DNA from: Streptomyces sp. NBC_01498
Lineage (GTDB): Bacteria > Actinomycetota > Actinomycetes > Streptomycetales > Streptomycetaceae
Assembly (NCBI RefSeq): GCF_036327775.1
Contig: NZ_CP109598.1
Location: forward strand, 3,472,001 to 3,536,000
Length of the DNA: 64,000 bases
Direction: 5' to 3'
A program made the position numbers and the translations under genes. Shown here piece after piece: positions 34,358 to 43,033 of the stretch (the stretch's first letter is position 1; every line of letters starts with the position of its first letter). Below the pieces are notes generated by a model. It searched no databases. It was given only the letters and a program-made list of their open reading frames with translations, and was not told the DNA's origin.

Positions 34358-36145
34358 ATGGATCTCGCAACGCTGAAATCCTTCAAGGCCGCCGAGTACG
34401 AGGAAGCCGCCGCCGGATACCGGTCCGCCGGTGACACGGCCATGGCCGCCAAGGACACGATCGACAACAGGATCAGCGCGGGCATGCGCGACCGGTTGAA
34501 AGGTGACGCGGTCACCGCCGCGCTGCGGGAGTTGCAGAGTCTGTCCAAGAACTTCCACTACGCGCAGACCGAGTGCACCCTTGTCGGCACCGCGCTCAAC
34601 GGTTTCGCCTTCGACATGGCCGCCGCCAAGCGCAAGCTGGACACGGCGATCGAGGACGCCCGTGCCGACGGCTGCACCGTGCGGGCGGACGGCTCGGTCA
34701 GTTACCCGGGGGGCAGTAGGCCCGGCGCGGAGAAAAACACCCCGGGCGGGACGGTCTCCGGGGGCGCCGGGGGTGATCCGACGGCCGCCGCGTTGGAGCA
34801 GCAGGCGATGGCTCAGCACCCGAATCCGTACTACGGAAGGGCGTTGACGTACGCCAACCGGGTCGTCGAGGCACTGAAGGAGGCTACCGACGCCGACGCG
34901 AAGTGGGCGCCGAAGCTCCGCGCGCTCAGGGCCGACGACGACCTGACCGTCTCCAAGCAGGACTGGGCGGACACGCAGTCGGACATGGGTAACGTACGTG
35001 AGGCGGGCAGGGCGTACGTCGACTCGCTGCCGGATATCCCGAAGGACGCCACCCCCGCAGTCAACGCCGCCTGGTGGAACGCGCTTGACCCGGAACAGCA
35101 GGCGGCGTGGCTCTCCCTGCAACCAGGCACCGTCGGCGCGCTCGACGGGCTGCCCGCGACCGTACGGGACGAGGCCAACCGGCTGGTCTTCGAAGGTGAC
35201 CGCGGCAGACTCCAGATGGAACTGAACTCGATCCCGCCGGCGCCGCCCGAGAAAACGTGGATGGTCGTGGGCGGGCGTGCTTCACAGGTTTACACGGACG
35301 AATGGATCGCGTGGAACGCCAAGTACGGCGACCGGGTGGAGCGGTTGAACAAGTCCCTCAAGGGCATGCAGAGCATCCAGGCCCGTTTCGACCGGACCGG
35401 GGAGCGGGGGCTCCCGGAGGCGTATCTGCTCGGGTTCAGCCCAGAGGGCAACGGCCGGGCGATCGTGGCCAACGGCAACCCGGACACGGCCGACCACCAG
35501 GCGGTCTACGTGCCGGGCACGACATCGAACCTGGCCAGCATCGCCGGGGACATCGGCCGGATGGAGAACGTGTGGCGTGTGGCCGCCGCAGAGGGCAACG
35601 GCTCGGTCTCCACAATCACTTGGCTCGGTTACGACGCCCCGCAGGACGTAGTCAAGGACGCGCCGTTCAGCCACTACGCGGACGACGGCGCCCCGGCGTA
35701 CAACCGCTTCCTCGACGGTCTGGAGGCGTCCCACACGGGCGCGTCGGACCCGCACCGTACGGCGATCGGGCATTCGTACGGCACCACGCTCATCGGATCG
35801 GCGGCGCGGCAGGGCGACTTGAACGCGGACGATGTGATCCTGGCCGGCAGTCCCGGAGTCCAGGTGAGCAACGCGGAGAAGCTGGATGTCCCGCGTGGCC
35901 ACGTCTGGAACCAGGAGGCGGACAAGGATCCCGTCCCCGACATCGGACGCTGGGGGCACGGCGGCCATGACTGGCGGGTTGGCGTCTTCATCATTCCGAG
36001 CGACGACCACTTCGGCGCGAACCAGTTGAACACGGACACCCAGGGTCATAGTGACTACTGGAAAGAGAACACCGAGAGCCTGAGAAATCAGGGCATGGTC
36101 GTGGCCGGCAACGGTGGCAACGCCAAACTGAAGCCGACCGAGTGA
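34358..36145 (+). CDS. DUF1023-type alpha/beta hydrolase with helical N-terminal domain
   Basis: A 595-residue protein. Residues 1-110 form a helical, ESX-like segment (LKSFKAAEYEEAAAGYRSAG). A Gly/Pro linker and a helical middle follow. From about 370 is an alpha/beta hydrolase of the DUF1023 type: YVPGTTSNLASIAGDIGRM, ITWLGYDAPQDVV, the nucleophile elbow AIGHSYGTTLIGSAA near 470, VILAGSPGVQV and a late GHGGHDWRVG supplying histidine. No Sec or Tat signal. The family is common in actinobacteria beside WXG-like proteins; activity may be esterase or lipase. Nine bases separate it from the helical gene and 53 from the lipoprotein. Confidence 0.85.
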   Translation: MDLATLKSFKAAEYEEAAAGYRSAGDTAMAAKDTIDNRISAGMRDRLKGDAVTAALRELQSLSKNFHYAQTECTLVGTALNGFAFDMAAAKRKLDTAIEDARADGCTVRADGSVSYPGGSRPGAEKNTPGGTVSGGAGGDPTAAALEQQAMAQHPNPYYGRALTYANRVVEALKEATDADAKWAPKLRALRADDDLTVSKQDWADTQSDMGNVREAGRAYVDSLPDIPKDATPAVNAAWWNALDPEQQAAWLSLQPGTVGALDGLPATVRDEANRLVFEGDRGRLQMELNSIPPAPPEKTWMVVGGRASQVYTDEWIAWNAKYGDRVERLNKSLKGMQSIQARFDRTGERGLPEAYLLGFSPEGNGRAIVANGNPDTADHQAVYVPGTTSNLASIAGDIGRMENVWRVAAAEGNGSVSTITWLGYDAPQDVVKDAPFSHYADDGAPAYNRFLDGLEASHTGASDPHRTAIGHSYGTTLIGSAARQGDLNADDVILAGSPGVQVSNAEKLDVPRGHVWNQEADKDPVPDIGRWGHGGHDWRVGVFIIPSDDHFGANQLNTDTQGHSDYWKENTESLRNQGMVVAGNGGNAKLKPTE

Positions 36146-36198
36146 CCGGCGCGCCTACTCGGTGCTGAAGAAACTCCGACCAGACGAGGTTCCCTGAC

Positions 36199-36780
36199 TT
36201 GAAGATCAGACTGGGCGCGTCCGCGCTCCTCATCTCCCTCACGCTCTCGACCCTCACTGGATGCGCCATGACCGACGGCAACGGCAAGAGCAACGGCACC
36301 GACAGCACGGGAAACGCCGGGAGCACCAAGGGCTCCGGTGACATCCCCAGCGCGGGCACCAGCAACTCGGAGGACGCCGCCGACCGGGCGGAGCAGGTGT
36401 CGAGCGAACTCTTCGACCTGATCGGTATCAAGGGGAAGGCCACCGAACCCGGGCCGGGTGTCTCGGAGTGCGACGGCAAGGACCCGGAGACGTACTTCCG
36501 GATCTTTCACCCGTGGAGCCTCTTCCCCGCCTCGGCCGATCAGCTCGACGGTGTGATGGAACGGCTCAAAACGGAGCTGCCCCAGCACGGCTGGGAAGTT
36601 GTCGAGTACGGGCCCGACACCAGCAAGAACCAGAATCTCAGTCTCACGGCCGACAACGACGAGAAGAAGCACAGCGTCAACATCACCTACATGGCGAAGG
36701 ATGAGAGGCCGAGGCTCAGCCTGATGCTGGTCTCCGGCTGCTACCAGGTCCCCGACGGCGAGAAGGTCTACCGCTTCTGA
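36199..36780 (+). CDS. Lipoprotein of unknown function
   Basis: 193 residues, starting at a TTG behind GAGG. The signal peptide LGASALLISLTLSTLTGC ends in the lipobox LTGC, so the mature protein is anchored at the outer face of the membrane by Cys. A Ser/Gly/Asn-rich linker follows, then a compact domain with two cysteines (SECDGKD and SGCYQVP) possibly forming a disulfide. It is the last gene of the hydrolase set and could be a companion or immunity-type protein; that is a guess from position. Confidence 0.8.
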   Translation: MKIRLGASALLISLTLSTLTGCAMTDGNGKSNGTDSTGNAGSTKGSGDIPSAGTSNSEDAADRAEQVSSELFDLIGIKGKATEPGPGVSECDGKDPETYFRIFHPWSLFPASADQLDGVMERLKTELPQHGWEVVEYGPDTSKNQNLSLTADNDEKKHSVNITYMAKDERPRLSLMLVSGCYQVPDGEKVYRF

Positions 36781-36795
36781 GGCGAGGGGCCGGGT

Positions 36796-37455
36796 TCACA
36801 GCGCGTACCCTCCCCCTTCCGCGTCCACCCTCCTGATCAGTGCCGGGGTGCCGAGCTTCGCGCCCAGGCGGGTCACGCAGGCGCGGACGACGCCCGACAG
36901 GGGGTCGGTCTGGGCGTCCCAGGCCCGTTCCAGGAGTTGTTGGGCGGTGACTGTTCTGCCGTCCGCCTCCAGGAGGATCTGGAGCACGGTCAGCTCCTTC
37001 ACCGAGAGGTCGAGTGCCCGGCCGTCGTGGGAGGCCGTGCGGGCCGCGGTGTCCAGGCGGACGCCGTGCCGTTCCAGCGTCGTCGGGAGCGCGCGGGCGC
37101 CGCGCCGGCGCAGGGCGCGGACGCGGGAGACCAGTTCCGGGAAGCCGAAGGGCTTGCCCAGGTAGTCGTCCGCGCCCAGGTCGAGGCCGTGGACGCGTTC
37201 TTCCATGGAGGCGGATGCCGTCAGCATCAGGATGCGGGTCGGGGAGCCGTCGGCGACGAGTCTGCGGGTGACGTCGTCGCCGTGGACGCGGGGCATGTCG
37301 CGGTCGAGGACCACCACGTCGTAGTCGTGCAGGCCCAGGTAGGCGAGGGCGGCGTCGCCGCTGTAGACGGTGTCGACCGCGAACCCGGCCCGCCGCAGAC
37401 CGGTGGCGATCAGCTCGGCCAGGATTTCCTCGTCCTCGGCGACCAGCACCCGCAT
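36796..37455 (-). CDS. OmpR-family response regulator, orphan
   Basis: A 219-residue regulator. The receiver domain has the acidic pocket AEDEE near residue 7, the phosphoacceptor Asp in YDVVVLDRDMP near 51, Thr/Ser in MLTASAS and Lys in GKPFGF. The C-terminal winged helix carries LDLSVKELTVLQILLEADGR and ACVTRLGAKLG, ending RVDAEGGGYAL. No histidine kinase gene is adjacent, so its partner is elsewhere or missing. Divergent from metG. Confidence 0.93.
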   Translation of the reverse strand: MRVLVAEDEEILAELIATGLRRAGFAVDTVYSGDAALAYLGLHDYDVVVLDRDMPRVHGDDVTRRLVADGSPTRILMLTASASMEERVHGLDLGADDYLGKPFGFPELVSRVRALRRRGARALPTTLERHGVRLDTAARTASHDGRALDLSVKELTVLQILLEADGRTVTAQQLLERAWDAQTDPLSGVVRACVTRLGAKLGTPALIRRVDAEGGGYAL

Positions 37456-37609
37456 GATCTTCCTTCCCCCGCGACCGCTCCCGACCGACCTCTCCTCCTT
37501 AAGATGCGCGGGCCGGGGGGTTCGGTTGTGCCCGAACAGGGCTCTTTAAGCACAATCTCAGGTTTAACCCAGGTGAAGGCACCTGTGCCGGACCGTTAGG
37601 ATTTCGACC

Positions 37610-39223
37610 ATGGCCGCCACTGAATGCGACGAGCAGGGTGGGCGCGCGTACTACGTCACCACCCCCATCTACTACGTCAACGACGCTCCCCACCTGGGTC
37701 ACGCCTACACGACCGTCGCGGGCGACGTGCTCACGCGCTGGCACCGCCAGCGGGGCGAGAAGGTGTGGTACCTCACCGGTACGGACGAGCACGGCCAGAA
37801 GATCATGCGCACGGCCGAGGCGAACGGGGTCACCCCGCAGGAGTGGGCGGACAAGCTCGTCGACGAGGCGTGGCGACCGCTCTGGGAACACCTCGGCATC
37901 CGGAACGACGACTTCATCCGTACGACGGAGCAGCGGCACACCGACCGTGTCCAGGAGTTCGTGCAGGACCTGTTCGACAAGGACGAGATCTACAAGGGCG
38001 GCTACGAGGGCCCGTACTGCGTGGGCTGCGAGGAGTACAAGCTGCCGGGCGAACTGCTGGACGGCGAGGGGGAGTTCGCGGGGCAGAAGCTGTGCCCGAT
38101 CCACCGGACGCCGGTGGAGATCCTCAAGGAGGAGAACTACTTCTTCAAGCTCGCCGCGTACGGCCCGAAGCTCCTGGCGCACTACGAGGCCAACCCCGGC
38201 TTCATCCAGCCCGAGTCCGCCCGCAACGAGGTCGTGAACTTCGTCCGGCAGGGCCTTCAGGACCTGTCGATCTCGCGGTCGACGTTCGACTGGGGCGTGC
38301 CGGTGCCGTGGGACGAGAAGCACGTCATCTACGTGTGGATCGACGCGCTGCTGAACTACGCGACGGCCGTGGGCTACAACGAGAACCCGCGGAAGTTCGA
38401 GGAGACGTTCCCCGCCGACGTCCATCTCGTCGGCAAGGACATCCTGCGCTTCCACGCGATCATCTGGCCCGCGATGCTGATGGCGCAGGGCCTGCCGCTG
38501 CCCGGCCGGATCGCCGCGAACGGGTGGCTGATGGTCGGCGGCGAGAAAATGTCGAAGTCGAACCTGACCGGGATCAAGCCGCAGGACCTGACCTCGCACT
38601 TCGGCGTGGACGCGTACCGCTGGTACTTCCTGCGGGCCATCGCGTTCGGGCAGGACGGCTCGTTCTCCTGGGAGGACTTCACCGCCCGGTACACCTCGGA
38701 GCTGGCGAACGACTACGGCAACCTCGCGTCGCGCGTCGCGGCGATGGTCGGTAAGTACTACGGCGGCACGCTGCCGGAGACGACGTCCGGCGGGGTCGCC
38801 GAGGAGGCCGTACGGGAGGGGCTGACGAAGGCGGTCGCGGAGGCGGACCGGAAGATCGGCGAGGAGCTGGACTTCCAGGGCGGGATCCAGGCGATCTTCG
38901 ACTTCGTGAAGCAGGTCAACGGCTACCTCACGGAGCAGGAGCCCTGGAAGGTCGCCAAGGACACCTCCCCGGACGGCCAGGCGGTGCTCGCGACGATCCT
39001 CTACACGGCGGCGGAGTCGCTGCGCGGGGTGGCGGTGCTGCTCAACCCGGTCATGCCGGAGGCGTCGCAGAAGCTGTGGGAGTCGCTGGGCGCGGACGAG
39101 ACGCTGGGCCCGCTGGCGGACCAGCGGGTGCAGGACGCGGGCACCTGGGGTCAGCTGCCGGCCGGTACGACGGTGACGAAGGGCGCGGTGCTGTTCCCCC
39201 GGCTGGAGGAGAAGCCCGCGTAG
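37610..39223 (+). CDS. metG: Methionyl-tRNA synthetase
   Basis: A 537-residue class I aminoacyl-tRNA synthetase attaching methionine to tRNA-Met and initiator tRNA. The HIGH motif is APHLGHAYTTVAGDVL near 27-30 and the KMSKS loop is GGEKMSKSNLTG near 308. A knuckle with cysteines (YCVGCEEYKLPG, then LCPIHRTP) binds zinc. The anticodon domain follows (WRYFLR-type, then NDYGNLASRV). It lacks the C-terminal dimerisation extension seen in some bacteria. ATG start. A strong terminator follows at 39344. Confidence 0.98.
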   Translation: MAATECDEQGGRAYYVTTPIYYVNDAPHLGHAYTTVAGDVLTRWHRQRGEKVWYLTGTDEHGQKIMRTAEANGVTPQEWADKLVDEAWRPLWEHLGIRNDDFIRTTEQRHTDRVQEFVQDLFDKDEIYKGGYEGPYCVGCEEYKLPGELLDGEGEFAGQKLCPIHRTPVEILKEENYFFKLAAYGPKLLAHYEANPGFIQPESARNEVVNFVRQGLQDLSISRSTFDWGVPVPWDEKHVIYVWIDALLNYATAVGYNENPRKFEETFPADVHLVGKDILRFHAIIWPAMLMAQGLPLPGRIAANGWLMVGGEKMSKSNLTGIKPQDLTSHFGVDAYRWYFLRAIAFGQDGSFSWEDFTARYTSELANDYGNLASRVAAMVGKYYGGTLPETTSGGVAEEAVREGLTKAVAEADRKIGEELDFQGGIQAIFDFVKQVNGYLTEQEPWKVAKDTSPDGQAVLATILYTAAESLRGVAVLLNPVMPEASQKLWESLGADETLGPLADQRVQDAGTWGQLPAGTTVTKGAVLFPRLEEKPA

Positions 39224-39234
39224 CGGTTCTCAAG

Positions 39235-39320
39235 GCTTCGCGGAGTTCCCCGAAGTGCCGCGAAGTTCTGCGGAGTTCCACAGAGGTCTGCGGAGGTCTG
39301 CGGAAGTCTGCGGAACTCGT
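39235..39320. repeat. Short degenerate tandem repeat after metG
   Basis: About eight units of 10-11 bases of the form cggaagtctg / cggagttc between the metG stop and its terminator. Confidence 0.7.
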
Positions 39321-39343
39321 CGGACCGTACGGACCGTACGGAC

Positions 39344-39397
39344 GGGCCGCCCGGCCGGTCTTCGACCTCGTGACGTCGAAGACCGGCCGGGCGGCCC
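39344..39397 (+). terminator. Very long hairpin terminator after metG
   Basis: Perfect 23-bp stem, arms 39344-39366 and 39375-39397, eight-base loop; may also stop the leftward 48-codon gene, which ends at 39412. Confidence 0.88.
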
Positions 39398-39411
39398 TGC
39401 TTTCAGGCAGG

Positions 39412-39558
39412 TCAGCCCCAGCCGTGCTCGTTCATGCACTCGGCGTACGCGTAGGTGCCGGGCTGGAGGTGGTCGCACGGGCCGGCGGAGGACGGCATGG
39501 CCACGGCCGCGAAAAGCGCCGCCGCGGAGAAGGCGAGAGTGACGAAGATCCGGCTCAC
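39412..39558 (-). CDS. Small secreted peptide (48 residues)
   Basis: GTG start, product begins SRIFVTLAFSAAALFAAVAM, an export signal, with likely cleavage near SSAG. The mature part of about 23 residues is PCDHLQPGTYAYAECMNEHG and WG, with two cysteines that could form a disulfide. Too short for routine gene calling but well biased in codon use. Function unknown. Confidence 0.6.
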   Translation of the reverse strand: MSRIFVTLAFSAAALFAAVAMPSSAGPCDHLQPGTYAYAECMNEHGWG

Positions 39559-39686
39559 TGCGTTCCAATCAGTCGTGACGAGAAAGGGATCGATCGGGCG
39601 CGGGCAGAGAATCAGGCGGGGATCACGGGATCACCGGGATCACCGGGATCAGAGGATCAGGGGGATAGGGCGGGATCGGGCCGGGA

Positions 39687-39983
39687 TCAGGTGTTGCACC
39701 AGCGCTTCAGCTCGTTCAGGAGGTACTGGGCCCGCTGAAGTTCGGAACCGACGTACGCCCCGCTGCGGATCCTCACTCCCAGGTAATTCGTCAGAATGAC
39801 GGGATCGCGGGTGCCGATGGCGAGGAACGACTCCGCCTCGTCGACAGCCACGGGACAGCCGGCCGCGGCCCCGGCGGAAGCCCCGGCGGGCGCCGCCCAC
39901 GCGGGCGACGGGCCGATCACGGAGACGGCGCCCAGCGTCAGGGCGGCCACGAATCCCGCGCTGACCGTTCTGATCGGTTTCAC
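39687..39983 (-). CDS. Small secreted protein (98 residues)
   Basis: GTG start behind GAGGAG. The signal peptide TVSAGFVAALTLGAVSVIGP ends near AWAAPAG. The mature domain of about 65 residues has two cysteines (AGCPVAVDEAESFLAIGTRD and LKRWCNT). No family recognised. It lies 128 bases upstream of the 48-codon secreted-peptide gene on the same strand; both may form one unit. Confidence 0.75.
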   Translation of the reverse strand: MKPIRTVSAGFVAALTLGAVSVIGPSPAWAAPAGASAGAAAGCPVAVDEAESFLAIGTRDPVILTNYLGVRIRSGAYVGSELQRAQYLLNELKRWCNT

Positions 39984-40518
39984 TGCAACTCCTCAAACAA
40001 TGTGTGCCGACGGGGTGTCGACGCGGTGCTGTCCGGGCCGGTCTTCAGCGGAAAAGCACCCGGGAAATATCCTGGAGAATTCACGGGAGGCCCCTTTTCC
40101 GAATTGCTTCGCCTTGACGCGCCTTGGCATTCATTGACATCCCTCGGCGCGCCCGCCCTTTCGATCCGACCCGTCGCCAGAAGATTAAGGATCATTCCGC
40201 GGCCCGGTCAACGGAATCTCGCCGAAAGGCCGGTTCACGTGCGGCACACCTGGCGCGGGCGAAACCACCCGCTCGGCATTCCAGCCGCCCCCGGAGGACG
40301 GCCACTCCCGGGCGCCGACCCCGTGACCTGCGGTCATCGACCCGCCGGGAGTCCGGGTGGCGGGAACTCACGCACACGGAGATTCCGCACGCCACGCCCC
40401 TTAAGGTCTTATGGAATTCAAGAGGTTCTATGTCCGCGTATACGGTCCTTCCCTGCGAACTCGACCCGCAGTGAATCAGCCACCGATACGGACTCGGATA
40501 CGCACTCACCGGATTTGT

Positions 40519-40536
40519 TTCTACGCACTGTAGTTT
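40519..40536 (+). promoter_or_regulatory. Dyad operator candidate, copy 1
   Basis: ttctacgcactgtagttt contains CTAC-N5-GTAG. It matches copy 2 at 40557 in 15 of 18 positions. Probably the binding site of a dimeric regulator upstream of the two-component system. Confidence 0.6.
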
Positions 40537-40556
40537 CTGACCGCCGAATGGAGAAG

Positions 40557-40574
40557 TTCTACGTCGTGTAGTTT
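40557..40574 (+). promoter_or_regulatory. Dyad operator candidate, copy 2
   Basis: ttctacgtcgtgtagttt, CTAC-N5-GTAG, 38 bases after copy 1 (start to start). Confidence 0.6.
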
Positions 40575-40677
40575 TTCGAGCAGGTGAAGAAGGTGGGCCG
40601 TGGTCGGCCCGTTGCGCCCGTTCGGCCCGGGCACCTGGGCGTGAACGGCTCCGGTGGTGGTCGGTTAGCCTCATGGC

Positions 40678-41883
40678 GTGGAAACCCGCCCCGCCGCTCC
40701 GGGCGTCGCGCCCCCCGAAGACCACTCCCTTTCCCGAACCGCCCGGAGACTGCTCCCGGCCGCGTTGTTCGTGGTTCTCGGGATGTTCTGGCTGGTGGAC
40801 GCGCAGTCCACGAAGGGGCTGCGGACCCCGGAGAACGCCTGGCTCGTTCCCCTGGTGGCGGGCCCGGCCGCCGCGCTTCTGCTGTTCCTTCCCCCGGCCC
40901 GGCGCCGGCTGTCCCTCGGGGCGCGCTCCTGGGCGGCGGGGTGCTGTTCGCTGGCGCTCACCGTCTGGGCGCTGCCCGGCGGGCCGGTCGTCCTCTGGGG
41001 CTCGCTGGAGCCGGTCTGTCTGGCGATCATGCTGGGTCAGGTGTGCCGGTCGGTGGCCCGGCCGTTCCCGGCCCTCGCGCTCGGTGCCGCGATCGTCGTC
41101 TCTCCGGCGCGCATGGGCAGTCCGGACGCGCTCTGGATCGCCTTCGCACTGACCTTCGTCGTGGGCGCGGCCGTGGGGATCGGCAGTTACCTGCGCGTCC
41201 TGGACACACGGCGGACCCGGGGCGCGGAGGCCGTACGACAGCGCGAGCGGCTGGAGTTGGCCCGTAACCTGCATGACCTCGTCGCCCACCACGTGACCGG
41301 CATCCTCATGCAGGCGAACGCGGCACGGGCCGTCCGCGAGAGCGCCCCGGAACAGATCGACCCCATCCTGCGGAACATCCAGCTCGCCGGCGCCGAGACC
41401 CTGAACTCCATGCGCCAACTGGTGCGCGTACTGCGGGAGGTGGACGGGGAGCCGCAGCGGTCCGGCGAGATGGTCGCCGAACTGGCGTCGCTCGTCTCGG
41501 ACTTCTGCGGGGACGGTACGCAGGACGCCACGCTGTCCGTGACGGCCCCGGTGCGCTCGGCGTGTGTCACGCCCGAGGTGCGGACAGCGGCGCACCGGGT
41601 GGTACGGGAGTCGCTGACGAACGTACGGCGGCACGCCCCCGGTGAGCGGGTCGTGGTGCGGGTCGACGTGGCGGCCGAACGGCTGCGGCTGGAGGTGCAC
41701 AACACCCTTCCCGAGGAGCCGCCCGCCGCCCCCACCGGCGGCCGGAGCGGTTTCGGGATACTGGGGCTGCACGAACGGATGCCGGACGTCGACGGCACCC
41801 TCCAGGCGGGTCCGGTGCGCGGCAACGGCTGGCTGGTGGCGGCGACGTTCCCCGTACTGGCCGAGGCGGGGTCGTCCCGGTGA
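40678..41883 (+). CDS. NarL-type sensor histidine kinase
   Basis: A 401-residue kinase. Residues 25-175 contain about five membrane segments without a large extracellular domain, so it probably senses a membrane or intracellular signal. The HisKA_3 H-box is LARNLHDLVAHHVTGI near 197-212 with the phospho-His. The ATPase domain has VVRESLTNVRRHAPGERVVV (N-box) and SGFGILGLHERMPDVDG (G-box). The GTG start at 40678 has no Shine-Dalgarno; a TAGCCT -10-like element eight bases upstream suggests a leaderless transcript. Its stop overlaps the regulator start (GTGA). Confidence 0.92.
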   Translation: METRPAAPGVAPPEDHSLSRTARRLLPAALFVVLGMFWLVDAQSTKGLRTPENAWLVPLVAGPAAALLLFLPPARRRLSLGARSWAAGCCSLALTVWALPGGPVVLWGSLEPVCLAIMLGQVCRSVARPFPALALGAAIVVSPARMGSPDALWIAFALTFVVGAAVGIGSYLRVLDTRRTRGAEAVRQRERLELARNLHDLVAHHVTGILMQANAARAVRESAPEQIDPILRNIQLAGAETLNSMRQLVRVLREVDGEPQRSGEMVAELASLVSDFCGDGTQDATLSVTAPVRSACVTPEVRTAAHRVVRESLTNVRRHAPGERVVVRVDVAAERLRLEVHNTLPEEPPAAPTGGRSGFGILGLHERMPDVDGTLQAGPVRGNGWLVAATFPVLAEAGSSR

Positions 41884-42881
41884 CCGACATCGACCCGGTG
41901 ACCGACGCGGCCCCGGCTTCCCCGGCGATCGCGGCGACGCGGGTCCTCGTCGCCGACGACCAGCACCTGGTACGCAGCGGACTGCGCCTCCTGCTGGACG
42001 TCCAGCCGGGCGTCGAGGTGGTGGCCGAGGCAGCCGACGGCGTCGAGTGCGTGGAGCTGGCCCGGAGGCTGCGCCCCGACGTCTGCCTCGTCGACATCAG
42101 GATGCCGGGACTCGACGGCCTGGAGGTCACCCGCCTGCTGGCCGGACCCGGGGTGGCCGACCCGCTGCGGGTGGTCGTGGTGACCACCTTCGACCAGGAC
42201 GACTACGTCCACCGGGCACTGGAGAACGGGGCCTGCGGGTTTCTGCTGAAGGACGCCAGCCCGGCACTGCTGATCGAGGCGGTCCGGGCGGCGCGGCGCG
42301 GGGACGCGCTGATCTCCCCGGCCGTCACCGTCCCGCTGCTGCGCCGGCTGAGGGAAGGGCGCCCGCCGTCGTCCCCGCACACGTCCCGGGACACTTCCCC
42401 GGCCTCGTCCCGGGACTCTTCTCCCAGTCGGCGGCCGTCGCGGGTCGGTCTGACGGGGCGTGAACTGGACGTCGTACGCCGGGTGGCGATCGGCCGCACC
42501 AACCAGGAGATCGGCTCGGAGCTGTCCCTGTCACTCGGCACCGTCAAGACGCATCTGGCGCACATCCAGTCCAAGCTCGGCGTACGCAATCGCGTGGAGA
42601 TCGCCTCCTGGGCGTGGGCCACCGGCACCGTCTCCCAGGGTTCCTTCTCGCAGGGCACCGACTCCCACGGCTCCGACTCACGGGGTTCCGGTTCTCGGGG
42701 TTCCGACTCACGGGGTTCCGACTCACGGGGTTCCGGTTCTCGGGGTTCCGGCTCACGGGGTTCCGGTTCTCGGGGTTCCGACTCACGGGGTTCCGGTTCT
42801 CGGGGTTCCGACTCACGGGGTTCCGGTTCTCGGGGTTCCGGCTCGGGGCGCACCGACCGGGACCCCGGTCCCTCGGTCTGA
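41880..42881 (+). CDS. NarL/LuxR response regulator with repeat-expanded tail
   Basis: A 333-residue regulator, cognate to the upstream kinase. The receiver domain has VLVADDQHLVRSGLRLLL and the phospho-Asp in VCLVDIRMPGLDGLEV near 75. The LuxR helix-turn-helix is LTGRELDVVRRVAIGRTNQE followed by LSLGTVKTHLAHIQSKLGVR. After WAWATGTVSQG the protein continues for about 80 residues of Gly-Ser-(Asp/Gly)-Ser-Arg repeats encoded by a 15-bp tandem DNA repeat. Regulators of this class normally end about 210-225 residues in. A Ser/Pro/Arg insertion also separates receiver and DNA-binding domains. Confidence 0.92.
   Translation: MTDIDPVTDAAPASPAIAATRVLVADDQHLVRSGLRLLLDVQPGVEVVAEAADGVECVELARRLRPDVCLVDIRMPGLDGLEVTRLLAGPGVADPLRVVVVTTFDQDDYVHRALENGACGFLLKDASPALLIEAVRAARRGDALISPAVTVPLLRRLREGRPPSSPHTSRDTSPASSRDSSPSRRPSRVGLTGRELDVVRRVAIGRTNQEIGSELSLSLGTVKTHLAHIQSKLGVRNRVEIASWAWATGTVSQGSFSQGTDSHGSDSRGSGSRGSDSRGSDSRGSGSRGSGSRGSGSRGSDSRGSGSRGSDSRGSGSRGSGSGRTDRDPGPSV
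42674..42850 (+). repeat. 15-bp tandem repeat in the regulator tail
   Basis: About eleven units alternating ggttccgactcacgg and ggttccggttctcgg (or ggttccggctcacgg), in frame, encoding GSDSR / GSGSR. Confidence 0.95.
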
Positions 42882-42911
42882 CGGCCCCCGGCCCGAGCGG
42901 CCCCCACCCGT

Positions 42912-42949
42912 ATCGGCCGTTCGGCCGATGGGCTCCGGCCGTTCGGCCG
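42912..42949 (+). terminator. Two adjacent small hairpins
   Basis: Hairpin 1: 42912-42929, eight-base arms, TT loop. Hairpin 2: 42936-42949, six-base arms, TT loop. Both centre on cggccgttcggccg. They follow the regulator stop and precede the BlaI-like gene; they could be a weak terminator or a tandem operator. Confidence 0.4.
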
Positions 42950-43033
42950 AAGCGCTGCCGCGTCGTGCGAACGCACCATGAACCTCATGGACACCGACGT
43001 CCTCCGGTGAACCACGAACCCCAGGAGGGCTTC

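Larger units (their letters stand above)
39984..40677. other. Long divergent promoter region, AT-richer
   Basis: 694 bases of lower G+C than neighbours. It holds two matching dyads at 40519 and 40557 (listed separately) and a possible 14-codon frame at 40430-40474 (MSAYTVLPCELDPQ) with AAGAGG before its ATG. Longer open frames here have unbiased codon use. A leaderless promoter (TAGCCT at about 40665) may drive the kinase gene. Confidence 0.5.

Noticed and set aside
37456..37609. T-box or other riboswitch before metG
   Set aside because: The leader is short and I see no T-box sequence or specifier hairpin.
40430..40474. 14-codon frame MSAYTVLPCELDPQ as a peptide gene
   Set aside because: It has AAGAGG upstream but no other support, no maturation genes nearby, and chance is likely at this length.
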